Source of the DNA: Noviluteimonas caseinilytica | Lineage (GTDB): Bacteria; Pseudomonadota; Gammaproteobacteria; Xanthomonadales; Xanthomonadaceae | DNA: 64,000 bases | Reading direction: 5' to 3' | NCBI RefSeq assembly: GCF_018406605.1 | Contig: NZ_AP024545.1 | Coordinates: forward strand, 310,001-374,000 | Translations under genes and position numbers: made by a program | Shown here: positions 43,647 through 55,417 of the stretch, one piece after another | How positions within the stretch are numbered: the stretch's first letter is position 1 | Layout of the letters: every line of letters begins with the position of its first letter | Notes under the pieces: model-generated | The model's input: the letters and a program-made list of their open reading frames with translations, nothing else | Told to the model about the DNA's origin: nothing | The model's database searches: none

Positions 43647-44861
43647 CTATCCGAGGCGTGCGAAGCCGAACAGCTTCGCCAAGGGATGCGCGCGCCGCTC
43701 GATCTGCGCACGCAACAAACCTGCCCCCAGCATCGAGTACGTGATGCCGTTGCCGCCGTACGCCATCGCGTAGTGCACGCGCGGCCCGCGCTGCGCATGC
43801 GCGCCGAAGAACGGCAATCCATCCGCGGTTTCGGCGAACGTGCCCGCCCAGGAGAAGCCCGGCGCCAGCGTCGGCAAGCGCGGCAGCAGCGCCTGCGCGC
43901 GATCGCGCAGCTTCGTCGCTTTCTTCTCGACGCGCGCATCGCGACGCGCCGGCACATCGATGCGATCGTCGTCGCCGCCGACGAGCAGGCGCTGGTCCGG
44001 CGTCGTGCGCAGGTAGAGATAGGGGCGCGCGGTTTCCCACGCGCAGGTGTTTTCGATCGCGCCCAGCGCGCCGGCTTCGAGCGGATCGCTGATGAAGGCG
44101 TAGCTGCTGCGGTTGCGCGCGACGCGCTGGTCGAGCCACTGCTGCGTGGCGTAACCGGCGGCGAGGATGGCGTGCGAGGCGGTGATCGACGGGCCGGCCT
44201 CGGTGCGCAGGACCACGCGGCGCGACGTGGACGCGATGTCCGTCACCGTCGTGCGGTCGTGGACGGCCACGCCTTGTTTCTCGAGTTGCTGGAAGATGCG
44301 CGAGGCCAGGCGGTACGGATCCACCGACGCAGCCTGCGACGTCAACAACGCGGCCGGGGCTTCGATGCCGTAGCGGTCGCGGATGTCGTCCGCTTCCAAC
44401 CAGCGCGAATCCAGCCCGATGCGCCGGCGCGCCTCGCCTTCCGCGCGCAAGCGCCGCACGTGCCAGGGCCGGCTCGCGTAATACAGGCTGTCGCAGCGCG
44501 CGAATCCGACGTCGCGCACCGCGCGTGAGACGTCCTGCAATTGATCGATCGCCGAGGCGCACGCGCGATACGCGAGCGCGCCGTTGTCGTCGCCGTACTG
44601 TTTCGAGATGTCGACCAGGTGCTCGTCGATCTCGTACTGCAGCAACGCCGTGCTGGCCGCGGTGCTGCCCCACGCGATGTCGCGTTGTTCGACCACGCAC
44701 ACCTCGTGCCCGTGCGCGGCCAGTTCACGCGCGATCAGCGCGGACGTGATGCCGCCGCCCACGATGGCGACGTCGCAACGCACGTCCCCGCGCAACGGCG
44801 GGAACGCGGTCATGAGGCCGTTCTTGACGGCCCAGAAGGGATAACCGGATTTGAGGTCCAC
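43647..44861 (-). CDS. FAD-dependent oxidoreductase of the DAO/glycine-oxidase family
   Basis: A 404-aa flavoprotein. The N-terminal dinucleotide-binding motif is CDVAIVGGGITSALIARELA, with the acidic end of strand 2 in EVCVVEQ, and the FAD-binding continuation WGSTAASTALLQYEID. The DAO-type C-terminal motif is AMAYGGNGITYSML. It oxidises an amine or a secondary alcohol using bound FAD; the substrate is unknown. It follows purA by 42 bases and precedes the UvrA-like gene by 10, so they may share a transcript. It differs from GlpD in length and lacks its C-terminal extension. Confidence 0.85.
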   Translation of the reverse strand: MDLKSGYPFWAVKNGLMTAFPPLRGDVRCDVAIVGGGITSALIARELAAHGHEVCVVEQRDIAWGSTAASTALLQYEIDEHLVDISKQYGDDNGALAYRACASAIDQLQDVSRAVRDVGFARCDSLYYASRPWHVRRLRAEGEARRRIGLDSRWLEADDIRDRYGIEAPAALLTSQAASVDPYRLASRIFQQLEKQGVAVHDRTTVTDIASTSRRVVLRTEAGPSITASHAILAAGYATQQWLDQRVARNRSSYAFISDPLEAGALGAIENTCAWETARPYLYLRTTPDQRLLVGGDDDRIDVPARRDARVEKKATKLRDRAQALLPRLPTLAPGFSWAGTFAETADGLPFFGAHAQRGPRVHYAMAYGGNGITYSMLGAGLLRAQIERRAHPLAKLFGFARLG

Positions 44862-44903
44862 GGCCGAGCTTGGCCGCGGACCCGGTGCAGGCGACGTGAG
44901 TCG

Positions 44904-47180
<2,277 letters not shown>

Positions 47181-47184
<4 letters not shown>

Positions 47185-48272
47185 CGGCTGTCCTCCGCGC
47201 GACCGGCGCGATCACCGCGATCCGGGCGCGTGTCGCTGCTGGGGGTGGCTTCGACGGCCGGCGAGGCCATCTCGATCGGGACGACCGGCGGGGTCGTCTG
47301 CGCGGGCGCGCCCGGCAGCGGGACGTACAGCAACTGGCGGCTGTCGCCGCCGACGATCTTGCGGTTGCGGCGCAGCACGTCCTGCACGGTTTCCAGCCAC
47401 AGGCGCTTGCGCGTGACTTCCGGCGCGCCGTGGTACTGGTCGAGCAGCAGCGTGAATCGGTCCGCGTCACCGGTCGCCTTCGCGATGTTGGACGTCTTGT
47501 AACCCGAGGCCTCGGTGCGGATCTGCGCGGCCTGGCCGCGCGCCACCGGCACGACTTCCGCCGCGTATGCCTGCGATTCGCTGATCAGGCGGTCCTTGTC
47601 CTGCTGCGCGCTGTTGACGTCGTCGAAGGCGGGCTTCACTTCTTCCGGCGGACGGGCGTTGGGCAGGTTGAGTTCGGTGACGATCAGGCCGGTGCGATAG
47701 GCATCGAGCGAGGCCTGCAGGCGCTGGCGCGCGGTGACCGACAACGCACTGCGTGCGCCGAGCACGGTGTCGAGCGTGGAGCGGCCCACCTGTTCGCGCA
47801 CGGTGCTCAGCGCCGCCTGCTGCAGCACGGCATCGGCGTCGCGGCTGCTGAAGAGGTATTGCTTCGCATCGCCCACGCGGTACTGCACGTTGATCTCCAC
47901 GCGCACGATGTTCTCGTCGCGCGTGAGGACCGGCACGGAGTCGGAGAACGTCTTGATCTGCGTGGTCTCGACCTTGGCGACGGTCTCGATGGGCCAGGGC
48001 AGCTTGAAGTGCGGGCCGGGCTGCAGCACGCGGTCGAAGTGGCCGAAGCGCAGGACCACGCCGCGCTGCTGCGCGGTGATCAGCACGAAGGTATTGAAGG
48101 CAAGCCACAGCACGGCCAGCACGGCGATCCAGCGGCCGATGCCGCCGCCGCCATTGCCGAACAGGCCGCGCAACGGGTCGAGGAACCGGTCGAGGCCTCC
48201 GCCACCGCCACGCTTCTGCCACGGGTTGCGGCCATCCTTGTTGGAGGAACCGCCGGGGGTGTTCCAGGCCAT
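47181..48272 (-). CDS. hflK: FtsH protease modulator HflK
   Basis: HflK (363 aa) is the HflC partner. The Gly-rich N-terminus (WQKRGGGGGLDRFLDPLRGL), a single span (IGRWIAVLAVLWLAFNTFVL) and the SPFH domain (TAQQRGVVLRFGHFDRVLQP; VETTQIKTFSDSVPVLTRDE) are present. The C-terminal ~50 residues are Pro/Ser-rich and less conserved. The ATG at 48272 has AGGAG five bases ahead. It is coupled to hflC by a 4-base overlap. Confidence 0.96.
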
Positions 48273-48345
48273 GCCTGCTCCTGTGCGCCGCGGGCGAAGT
48301 CCCGACGGCTTTGCGCCACCGCCAGCGGCGGGACGACGAGCGATT

Positions 48346-49674
48346 CTAGGTGGGGGTGCCCGCCGCCTCAACCAAGAGCGGCCGGAGCGGTTCACCGTAG
48401 GCATGGGCGACGATGCGCTCGGCGTCGGCCTCGGCGAGGTCCAGGCTGAGGGTCCAGCCGTGTTCGTCGTGGTGTTCGGCCAGCACGGCGCCGAGTTCGT
48501 GCAGGCGGGCGCGTAGGCGGCCCGCGCCCGGCGGCAGGCTCACTTCGCCGGCCACGCGGCGCAGGCCCAGGCGTGCGCCGAGGGCGTCGCGCAGCAGGTC
48601 CAGGCCGTTGCCGTCGCGCGCGGAGAGCCAGACGCGTTCACGCGCGGCGCGCGCATGCACCGGGTCGTGCGCATCGCCGGTGGCATCGTGGCGCGCTTGC
48701 GCCCCTTCGATGCGATCGATCTTGTTGTAGACGAGCAGTTGCGGGATCTGTCCCGCACCGATTTCTTCGAGCACGGCGTCCACTTGCGCGATGCGTTCTT
48801 CGCGCAGCGGATCGGCGGCGTCGATGATGTGCAGCAGCAGGTCGGCTTCGCGCGCTTCGGCGAGGGTGGAACGGAACGCCGCGACGAGTTCGTGCGGCAG
48901 GTCGCGCACGAAGCCGACGGTGTCGGCCAGCACCACGCTGCCGCCCGGCAACGCGATGCGGCGCACGGTGGGATCGAGCGTGGCGAACAGCAGGTCGGCG
49001 GCGTACGCATCCGCCCCGGTCAATGCGTTGAACAGCGTGGACTTGCCGGCGTTGGTGTAGCCGACGAGGGCGACGCGCGGCAGTTCGCTGCGCACGCGCG
49101 CGCGGCGCATCTGCGTGCGCTGCACTTCCACTTTTTCGAGGCGGCGCTGCAATTGTTCGACGCGCTTCTGCAGCAGGCGACGGTCGGTTTCCAGCTGCGT
49201 TTCACCCGGGCCGCGCAGGCCGATGGAACCACCGCGCTGGCGCTCCAGGTGCGTCCACCCGCGCACGAGGCGCGTGGCCATGTGCCGCAGCTGCGCCAGT
49301 TCGACCTGCAGCTTGCCTTCGTGGCTGCGCGCGCGCTGCGCGAAGATGTCGAGGATCAGGCCCGTGCGATCGACCACGCGGCGCTCGAGCAGTTTCTCGA
49401 GGTTGCGTTCCTGGCCGGGCGAGAGCGGATGGTTGACCAGGATCAGGTCCGCGCCGCTGGCGTCGGCCGCGGCCTTCACTTCCTCCAGCTTGCCGGTGCC
49501 GATGAGCGTGGCCGGATTGGGCTTGTCGATGCGCGCGGTGAGCATGTGCGCGACGCGCGCGCCCGCGGAACGGGCGAGGTCGGCGAACTCCTCCACCGCG
49601 CCGTCATCCGGCGGACCGCCGGCGTGGGGCTGGATGAGGAGGGCGATTTCGCCCTTCTTGCTGCGTTCGAACAT
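48346..49674 (-). CDS. hflX: Ribosome-associated GTPase HflX
   Basis: HflX (442 aa) binds and splits stalled 70S ribosomes. The N-terminal HflX domain has TLIGTGKLEEVKAAADASGA and LILVNHPLSPGQERNLEKLL, with a coiled linker ETDRRLLQKRVEQLQRRLEK. The GTPase domain shows GYTNAGKSTLFNAL (G1), DTVGFVRDLPHEL (G3) and NKIDRIEG (G4). A start at 49674 was chosen from the family N-terminus (FERSKKGEIALLIQPH); a TTG at 49686 is possible. The intergenic repeat 49690-49833 separates it from hfq. Confidence 0.96.
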   Translation of the reverse strand: MFERSKKGEIALLIQPHAGGPPDDGAVEEFADLARSAGARVAHMLTARIDKPNPATLIGTGKLEEVKAAADASGADLILVNHPLSPGQERNLEKLLERRVVDRTGLILDIFAQRARSHEGKLQVELAQLRHMATRLVRGWTHLERQRGGSIGLRGPGETQLETDRRLLQKRVEQLQRRLEKVEVQRTQMRRARVRSELPRVALVGYTNAGKSTLFNALTGADAYAADLLFATLDPTVRRIALPGGSVVLADTVGFVRDLPHELVAAFRSTLAEAREADLLLHIIDAADPLREERIAQVDAVLEEIGAGQIPQLLVYNKIDRIEGAQARHDATGDAHDPVHARAARERVWLSARDGNGLDLLRDALGARLGLRRVAGEVSLPPGAGRLRARLHELGAVLAEHHDEHGWTLSLDLAEADAERIVAHAYGEPLRPLLVEAAGTPT

Positions 49675-49689
49675 CGAGGAAGTCAATTC

Positions 49690-49833
49690 GGGACCGGGGA
49701 CCAGGGACTGGGGACAAGGGAGATGGGGCGTGCGATCAGCAATCGCAATGCACGCGCACGATTGCAGAAGGACCGTTCAAGCAATGCGACGCAAATGGGA
49801 CCGACGAGACCCCGGTCCCTGGTCCCCGGTCCC
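49690..49833. repeat. Inverted repeat between hflX and hfq
   Basis: gggaccggggaccagggac (49690-49708) is exactly complementary to gtccctggtccccggtccc (49815-49833), with ~106 bases between. Each arm also contains tandem ggaccrgggga-like steps. This resembles dispersed intergenic repeats of xanthomonads, inferred from composition. Confidence 0.75.
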
Positions 49834-49845
49834 TCGTCCCGGCCG

Positions 49846-50289
<444 letters not shown>

Positions 50290-51246
50290 CTAGTCGAGGA
50301 AGGCGGCGACCGTCGACGCCAGCCTGCGATCGTCGCGGCCCGGCTCGCACCAGACCGCGTCGCGCTCGCCGCGCAGCCACGTCCATTGTCGTTTCGCGAG
50401 CTGGCGGGTGGCCGCGATGGCGCGTTCGCGGAACGCGGCCGCGTCGCCTTCGCCATCGAGGAATTCCCACGCCTGCCGGTAACCGACCGCGCGGATCGCC
50501 GGCAGGTCGCGCGGCGCGGGGTGCGCCTGCAGGGCGGGCAAGATCCGCAACGCGCGCACTTCGTCGAGGAAACCGGCCGCGAGCATCGCGTCGAAGCGCG
50601 CCTCGATGCGCGCATGCAGCACGCTGCGCTCGCGCGGGGCGAGGACGAGTTTCAGCACGCGCACCGGCAATCGCTGCGCGGCATGCGCGCGTTGCCAGTC
50701 GGAAATCGGGCGCCCGCTCGCGCGATACACCTCCAGCGCGCGCTGGATGCGTTGCGGATCGGTCGCGTGGATGCGGCGGGCGGCGTCGGGATCCACGCGC
50801 GCCAATTCGGCATGCAACGCGGGCCAGCCGAGGCGCGTGGCTTCGTCGGCAAGTTGCGCGCGCAGGGACGGATCGGCTTCGGGCATCGGCGCCAGGCCCT
50901 GCAGCAACGCCTGGAAATACAGACCGGTGCCGCCGGCGAGGATCGGCAGCTTGCCGCGCGCGACGATGTCGTCCAGCGCCGCGCGCGCATCGCGCGCGAA
51001 GTCCGCGGCCGAGTACGGTTCCCACGACTCGCGCACGTCGATCAGGTGATGCGGGATGCCCGCGCGTTCTTCCCGCGTCGGCTTGGCCGCGCCGATGTCG
51101 AGTCCGCGATACACCAGCGCCGAATCGACGCTGATGATTTCCCCGTCGTACTGCCGTGCGCACGCGAGCGCGAAGGCGGTCTTGCCGGATGCGGTGGGCC
51201 CCGCGATGGCGAGCGCGCGCGGGCGTTGGTCCTCGCGCGGATCCAT
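50290..51246 (-). CDS. miaA: tRNA dimethylallyltransferase
   Basis: MiaA (318 aa, E. coli 316) adds a dimethylallyl group to A37 of tRNAs reading UNN codons. The P-loop is [15 protein letters not shown] (~14-28), followed by [17 protein letters not shown], the catalytic HHLIDV region, [13 protein letters not shown] and the C-terminal [14 protein letters not shown]. It begins 7 bases after the putP stop and is followed by hfq in the usual order. Confidence 0.97.
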   Translation of the reverse strand: MDPREDQRPRALAIAGPTASGKTAFALACARQYDGEIISVDSALVYRGLDIGAAKPTREERAGIPHHLIDVRESWEPYSAADFARDARAALDDIVARGKLPILAGGTGLYFQALLQGLAPMPEADPSLRAQLADEATRLGWPALHAELARVDPDAARRIHATDPQRIQRALEVYRASGRPISDWQRAHAAQRLPVRVLKLVLAPRERSVLHARIEARFDAMLAAGFLDEVRALRILPALQAHPAPRDLPAIRAVGYRQAWEFLDGEGDAAAFRERAIAATRQLAKRQWTWLRGERDAVWCEPGRDDRRLASTVAAFLD

Positions 51247-51253
51247 CGTGGCC

Positions 51254-52747
51254 TCAGTACCCGTTCTCGGCGAGCGCGGCGTGCACCTGCGCGTGCGTTT
51301 CGCGCACCTGCGCCACCGGCACGCGATCAAGCACGCTGCCCAGCACGATCGCGACCGACGCAGCGATGAAGCCCGGCACCATTTCGTACAGCGGGCTGCC
51401 GGTCTGCTTCCACAGGATCACCGTGACGGCGCCGACCACCATGCCGGCCAGCGCGCCGTTGCGCGTCATGCGCGACCAGAACAGCGAGAACAGCACCACC
51501 GGGCCGAACGCCGCACCGAAGCCCGCCCATGCGTAGCTCACCAGTCCCAGCACGCGGCTGTCGGGATCGCGCGCGATCCACATCGCGAGCAACGCCACCG
51601 ACAGCACCATCGCGCGGCCGAACCACACCAGTTCGCGCTGCCCTGCGCGCGGGCGCAGGAAGCCCTTGTAGAAGTCTTCCGTCAGCGCGCTGGAACACAC
51701 CAGCAACTGGCACGACAGCGTGCTCATGATCGCGGCGAGGATCGCCGACAACAGCACGCCCGCGATCCACGGATTGAACAGCAGTTCGGCGAGCGCGATG
51801 AACACGCGTTCCGGGTTGTCGCGCACCATGCCGGACTGGCCCGGGTGCTCGCCGAAGTACGCGATGCCGAAGAACCCCACCGCCATCGCGCCGAACAGGC
51901 ACAGCACCATCCACGTCATGCCGATGCGGCGCGCCTTGGGAATGGTGGCCAGGTCGTCGGCGGCCATGAAGCGCGCCAGGATGTGCGGCTGCCCGAAATA
52001 CCCGAGCCCCCAGGCGAGCAGCGACACGATGCCGACGACGCCGAGCGTGCCGCCCTTGAACGGATCCAGCCGCGCCGGATCCACCGCGCGGATCGCCGCC
52101 ATGCTGGTGTCGAACCCGCCCGAGCCCACGATCACGATCACCGGCGTGAGCACCAGCGCGAACAGCATCAGCGAGGCCTGCACCGTGTCGGTCCAGCTCA
52201 CCGCGAGGAACCCGCCGATCAGCGTGTAGAGGATCGTCGCCGCCGCGCCCCACCACAGCGCCTGCGCGTACGGCACGCCGAACACGCTCTCGAACAGGCG
52301 CGCGCCCGCGACGATGCCGCTCGCGCAATACACGGCGAAGAACACCAGGATCACCAGCGCCGACAACACGCGCAGCACGCGGCTGCGATCGTCGAAGCGA
52401 TGCGTGAAGTAGTCGGGCAACGTGAGCGCGTTGCGTGTCTTCTCGGTGTAGACGCGCAAGGGGCCCGCGACGAATTTCCAGTTGCACCACGCACCGAGGA
52501 TCAGGCCGATCGCGATCCATGCTTCCGACAAGCCGCCGAGGTACAGCGCGCCGGGCAAGCCGAGGAGCAGCCAGCCGCTCATGTCGGAGGCACCGGCGGA
52601 CAGCGCGGTGACGTAGCTCCCGAGCGATCGCCCGCCGAGGATGTAGTCGTCGAAGCTGTTCGTCGACCGGTACGCCGCGATGCCGATGCCCACCATGGCG
52701 AGCAGGTAGATGGCGAAGGTGATCAGGAGCGGCGTGCTGGCGGTCAT
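51254..52747 (-). CDS. putP: Sodium/proline symporter
   Basis: A 497-aa sodium:solute symporter with about 13 spans. Proline-type features: [40 protein letters not shown] with the Na+-site Ser/Asp region, [20 protein letters not shown] and [18 protein letters not shown]. The call to PutP rather than PanF/MctP rests on the [15 protein letters not shown] segment. It imports proline for nutrition and osmoprotection. TACACT at 52773-52778 (minus) is a likely -10 with a ~20-base leader. The downstream miaA starts seven bases after the stop. Confidence 0.9.
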   Translation of the reverse strand: MTASTPLLITFAIYLLAMVGIGIAAYRSTNSFDDYILGGRSLGSYVTALSAGASDMSGWLLLGLPGALYLGGLSEAWIAIGLILGAWCNWKFVAGPLRVYTEKTRNALTLPDYFTHRFDDRSRVLRVLSALVILVFFAVYCASGIVAGARLFESVFGVPYAQALWWGAAATILYTLIGGFLAVSWTDTVQASLMLFALVLTPVIVIVGSGGFDTSMAAIRAVDPARLDPFKGGTLGVVGIVSLLAWGLGYFGQPHILARFMAADDLATIPKARRIGMTWMVLCLFGAMAVGFFGIAYFGEHPGQSGMVRDNPERVFIALAELLFNPWIAGVLLSAILAAIMSTLSCQLLVCSSALTEDFYKGFLRPRAGQRELVWFGRAMVLSVALLAMWIARDPDSRVLGLVSYAWAGFGAAFGPVVLFSLFWSRMTRNGALAGMVVGAVTVILWKQTGSPLYEMVPGFIAASVAIVLGSVLDRVPVAQVRETHAQVHAALAENGY

Positions 52748-52796
52748 GGGCGGGTTCCGTGCGCGATGGGCGAGTGTAGCCGCAGAGCCGGGCCGC

Positions 52797-52826
52797 AAAA
52801 AAAGGGCCGGCTTGCGCCGGCCCTTC
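52797..52826 (-). terminator. Intrinsic terminator of the TonB-receptor operon
   Basis: aagggccggc/gccggccctt, 10-bp stem with TTGC loop, followed on the minus strand by eight T. It lies ~20 bases after the receptor stop at 52847. Confidence 0.9.
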
Positions 52827-52846
52827 GATCCACGTCGCTTATCGCA

Positions 52847-55384
52847 TCAGAAATCGCGCGACCACCGCACCCCGAAGGTGCGCGGCGGGGTGCTCACCGT
52901 GTACGGCTGGTTGCCGCAGGTCAGCACCGCGCATTCGGCGAACTTGGAGAGCTCCGTCGTTTCGTTCGTCGCGTTCTTGATGAAGATGTCCATCGACCAG
53001 GCGCCGCGGCGCCAGCCCGCGGACAGATCCAGCGTGGTGTACGCGTCGAGCGTGCCGAGCAATGCCGATTCCGCATCGCGCAGGTCGGTGCGACGGTCGC
53101 CCTGGTGGAAGACCGCCCCCTGCACGTGCGCTTCGTACTCGCCGATGTCCCAGGTGTAGCGGCCCGTCAGGTTGCCCTTGAAGCGCGCGGTGATCGGCAG
53201 GCGTGCGCCGCTCAGCGCCTGCGGGCCGTCCACCGCCTCGCCGGTCTGCGGATTGATCGTGCCCGCCGGGCACACCGTGACCGGGTTGCCGAGCAGGTCG
53301 GTGAAGCCGCAGTAGGTTTCCGTGAGCTTGGCGTCGTAGTACGCAAAGCCGCCGGTCAGCAGGAAGTTGTAGTTCACCGCCCACTGCAGTTCGGCTTCCA
53401 GGCCGTCGATGCGCGCCTTGGCGGCGTTGCGGATTTCCGTCAGGCCGTTCTGGCCCAGGTACGAATACTGGAAGTCGTCCCAGTCCTGGCGGAACACGGC
53501 ACCGTTGAACGTCAGGCGCTTGTCGAGCCACGAGGTCTTCCAGCCCATCTCGTAGTTCTTCAGGTAATCCGACAGGTATGGCGGCAGCGTGCCGCGGCGG
53601 TTGATGCCGCCCGGGCGATAGCCTTCCGAATACGTGGCGTACAGCAGCGCGTCGTCGGTCAGCTTCCAGTTGACGTTGAAGCGGCCCAGCGAGCCGCTTT
53701 CCTTGACACGCTTGTTGAACACCGAGCACGGCGCGCCTTCGTAACCGGGCCAGTTGGCGCGGTTGTCGCCGAACTGCAGGCGGCACGCGGCTTCGCCGTA
53801 CGGCGGCACGCCGTTGGACTGCGCGCTTTCGAGCGAGGAATAGCCGTCGGCGAAACCGAAGTAGCCCTGCAGCCCGTTGGTCGAACGGAACCAGCGACCA
53901 CCGGCCGTGACGCTCCACGCATCGTTGATGTCGAAGGTGAGTTCGCCGAACACCGCTTCGTCCTTGTCGTTGCGGTCCTGCTCGGTCAGCCAGATGGTGT
54001 CGGGCCAGCCCTGCACGCTCAGCGAATCGGCCAGGCCGTCGACGCGGTAGCGCTGCTCGATGTCGTGCTTGTGTTCCTGCCAGAACACGCCGCCGACGAA
54101 GCGCAGGCGATCTTCCGCCGGCGAGGCGATGCGCAGCTCGTGGCTGGTCATCGTGTACGCATCCTTCGCCTGGATGTACTGCGAAGGATTCACCAGGTTG
54201 AAGTCGTCGTCGTAGAAGTACGCGCCGTAGCCGGAGATCGTGTCGTACCAGAAGCCGTAGTCGCTGTAGTCGGCTTCGGAGTCCACGTCGCGCTTGAGGT
54301 GACCGAAGGCGTACGTGAGGTCGAAGTTGCCGATCTTGCCCTGGATGGTCAGCGCGGCCTGCGTCCAGGTGTCCTTCGAGGATTCCGGGTACGCGTGGTT
54401 GACCTTGAACTCGCCGACGCTCGGATCCCAGCCGGTGCTGCCGGTGGCCGTCTGCTTCTGGCCCATGATCATCGGCGTGATCGACCAGGCGTCGTTGAGG
54501 TCGAACTTCAACGCAACGCGCGCGCCCGTGGCGTTGGCTTCGTTGTAGTTGCCCTTCGCCAGGAGGTCGTTGTTCTGCACGATGCCCGAGGTCGGGAACA
54601 CGCGCGTGCCCGCCACGTTGTCCACGTAGCCGGCGTCGTGCTTGTTCCAGCCCACGATGCGCACCGCGGTGCGATCGTTGATCGGCACGTTGACCATGCC
54701 TTCGAAGACGTGGCCGATGCCGCCGTTCTCGATCACGTTGACTTCCGCCGCGGCACTCGCGGCGAACGCCGACGCATCCGGCTTGTTGGTGATGATGCGC
54801 AGCGTGCCCGCCTGCGAGCTGGCGCCGTACAGCGTGCCCTGCGGGCCCGGCAGCGCTTCGACGCGGTTGATGTCGTACATGTGGACATCGAGCGCGCCGG
54901 TGATCGTGGTGATCGGCTGTTCGTCCAGGTACACGCCCACGCTGGGCTGCGAACCGGAATGGTTGCCGTCGCCGCCGCTGGCCACGCCGCGCATGTAGAC
55001 CTGCAGGAAGCCCGGGCCGGAGAACACGCCGCCGCCGGCGGTGCCGAAGGAGACGCTGGGGATCAGCTTGGCGTAGTCCTGGAAGGACGCAACGTCATGG
55101 CGTTCGAGTTCCTGTTCGCCGACGGCCTGCACGCTGATCGGCACCTTCTGCAGGTCCTGCTCGCGCTTCAACGCGGTCACGGTGACCGTGTCGAGCGTGG
55201 CCTGGCGCTGCTGCGTGGTGGGCGCCGGTGCCGGCTGCTGCTGCGCCGGGTCCTGTGGCGCGGCTTGCGCGAACGCCATCGACTGGAACGCGACGTAGAT
55301 GGCCGCGGCGAGCGTCCCCTTCGACAACGGTCGCAACGCTGCGTGGCGCGCGGGGGCGCGCCGCTGGTGTTTCGAGGTCCCCAT
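52847..55384 (-). CDS. TonB-dependent outer-membrane receptor
   Basis: An 845-aa outer-membrane receptor. The signal peptide is TLAAAIYVAFQSMAFAQA, then a Gln/Pro-rich spacer and TonB box-like DTVTVTALKREQDLQKVPIS, then the plug (SFQDYAKLIPSVSFGTAGGG; RGVASGGDGNHSGSQPSVGV; VEALPGPQGTLYGASSQAG) and a 22-strand barrel ending in VRWSRDF with a terminal Phe. It belongs to the sphingomonad/xanthomonad group for bulky organic ligands rather than siderophores, inferred from context only. AAGGAG stands six bases before the ATG. It follows the TPR-sulfotransferase by 33 bases and ends in a strong terminator. Confidence 0.95.
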   Translation of the reverse strand: MGTSKHQRRAPARHAALRPLSKGTLAAAIYVAFQSMAFAQAAPQDPAQQQPAPAPTTQQRQATLDTVTVTALKREQDLQKVPISVQAVGEQELERHDVASFQDYAKLIPSVSFGTAGGGVFSGPGFLQVYMRGVASGGDGNHSGSQPSVGVYLDEQPITTITGALDVHMYDINRVEALPGPQGTLYGASSQAGTLRIITNKPDASAFAASAAAEVNVIENGGIGHVFEGMVNVPINDRTAVRIVGWNKHDAGYVDNVAGTRVFPTSGIVQNNDLLAKGNYNEANATGARVALKFDLNDAWSITPMIMGQKQTATGSTGWDPSVGEFKVNHAYPESSKDTWTQAALTIQGKIGNFDLTYAFGHLKRDVDSEADYSDYGFWYDTISGYGAYFYDDDFNLVNPSQYIQAKDAYTMTSHELRIASPAEDRLRFVGGVFWQEHKHDIEQRYRVDGLADSLSVQGWPDTIWLTEQDRNDKDEAVFGELTFDINDAWSVTAGGRWFRSTNGLQGYFGFADGYSSLESAQSNGVPPYGEAACRLQFGDNRANWPGYEGAPCSVFNKRVKESGSLGRFNVNWKLTDDALLYATYSEGYRPGGINRRGTLPPYLSDYLKNYEMGWKTSWLDKRLTFNGAVFRQDWDDFQYSYLGQNGLTEIRNAAKARIDGLEAELQWAVNYNFLLTGGFAYYDAKLTETYCGFTDLLGNPVTVCPAGTINPQTGEAVDGPQALSGARLPITARFKGNLTGRYTWDIGEYEAHVQGAVFHQGDRRTDLRDAESALLGTLDAYTTLDLSAGWRRGAWSMDIFIKNATNETTELSKFAECAVLTCGNQPYTVSTPPRTFGVRWSRDF

Positions 55385-55417
55385 TCCCGACTCCTTCCCT
55401 TGGTTGGTGAGCGAACG

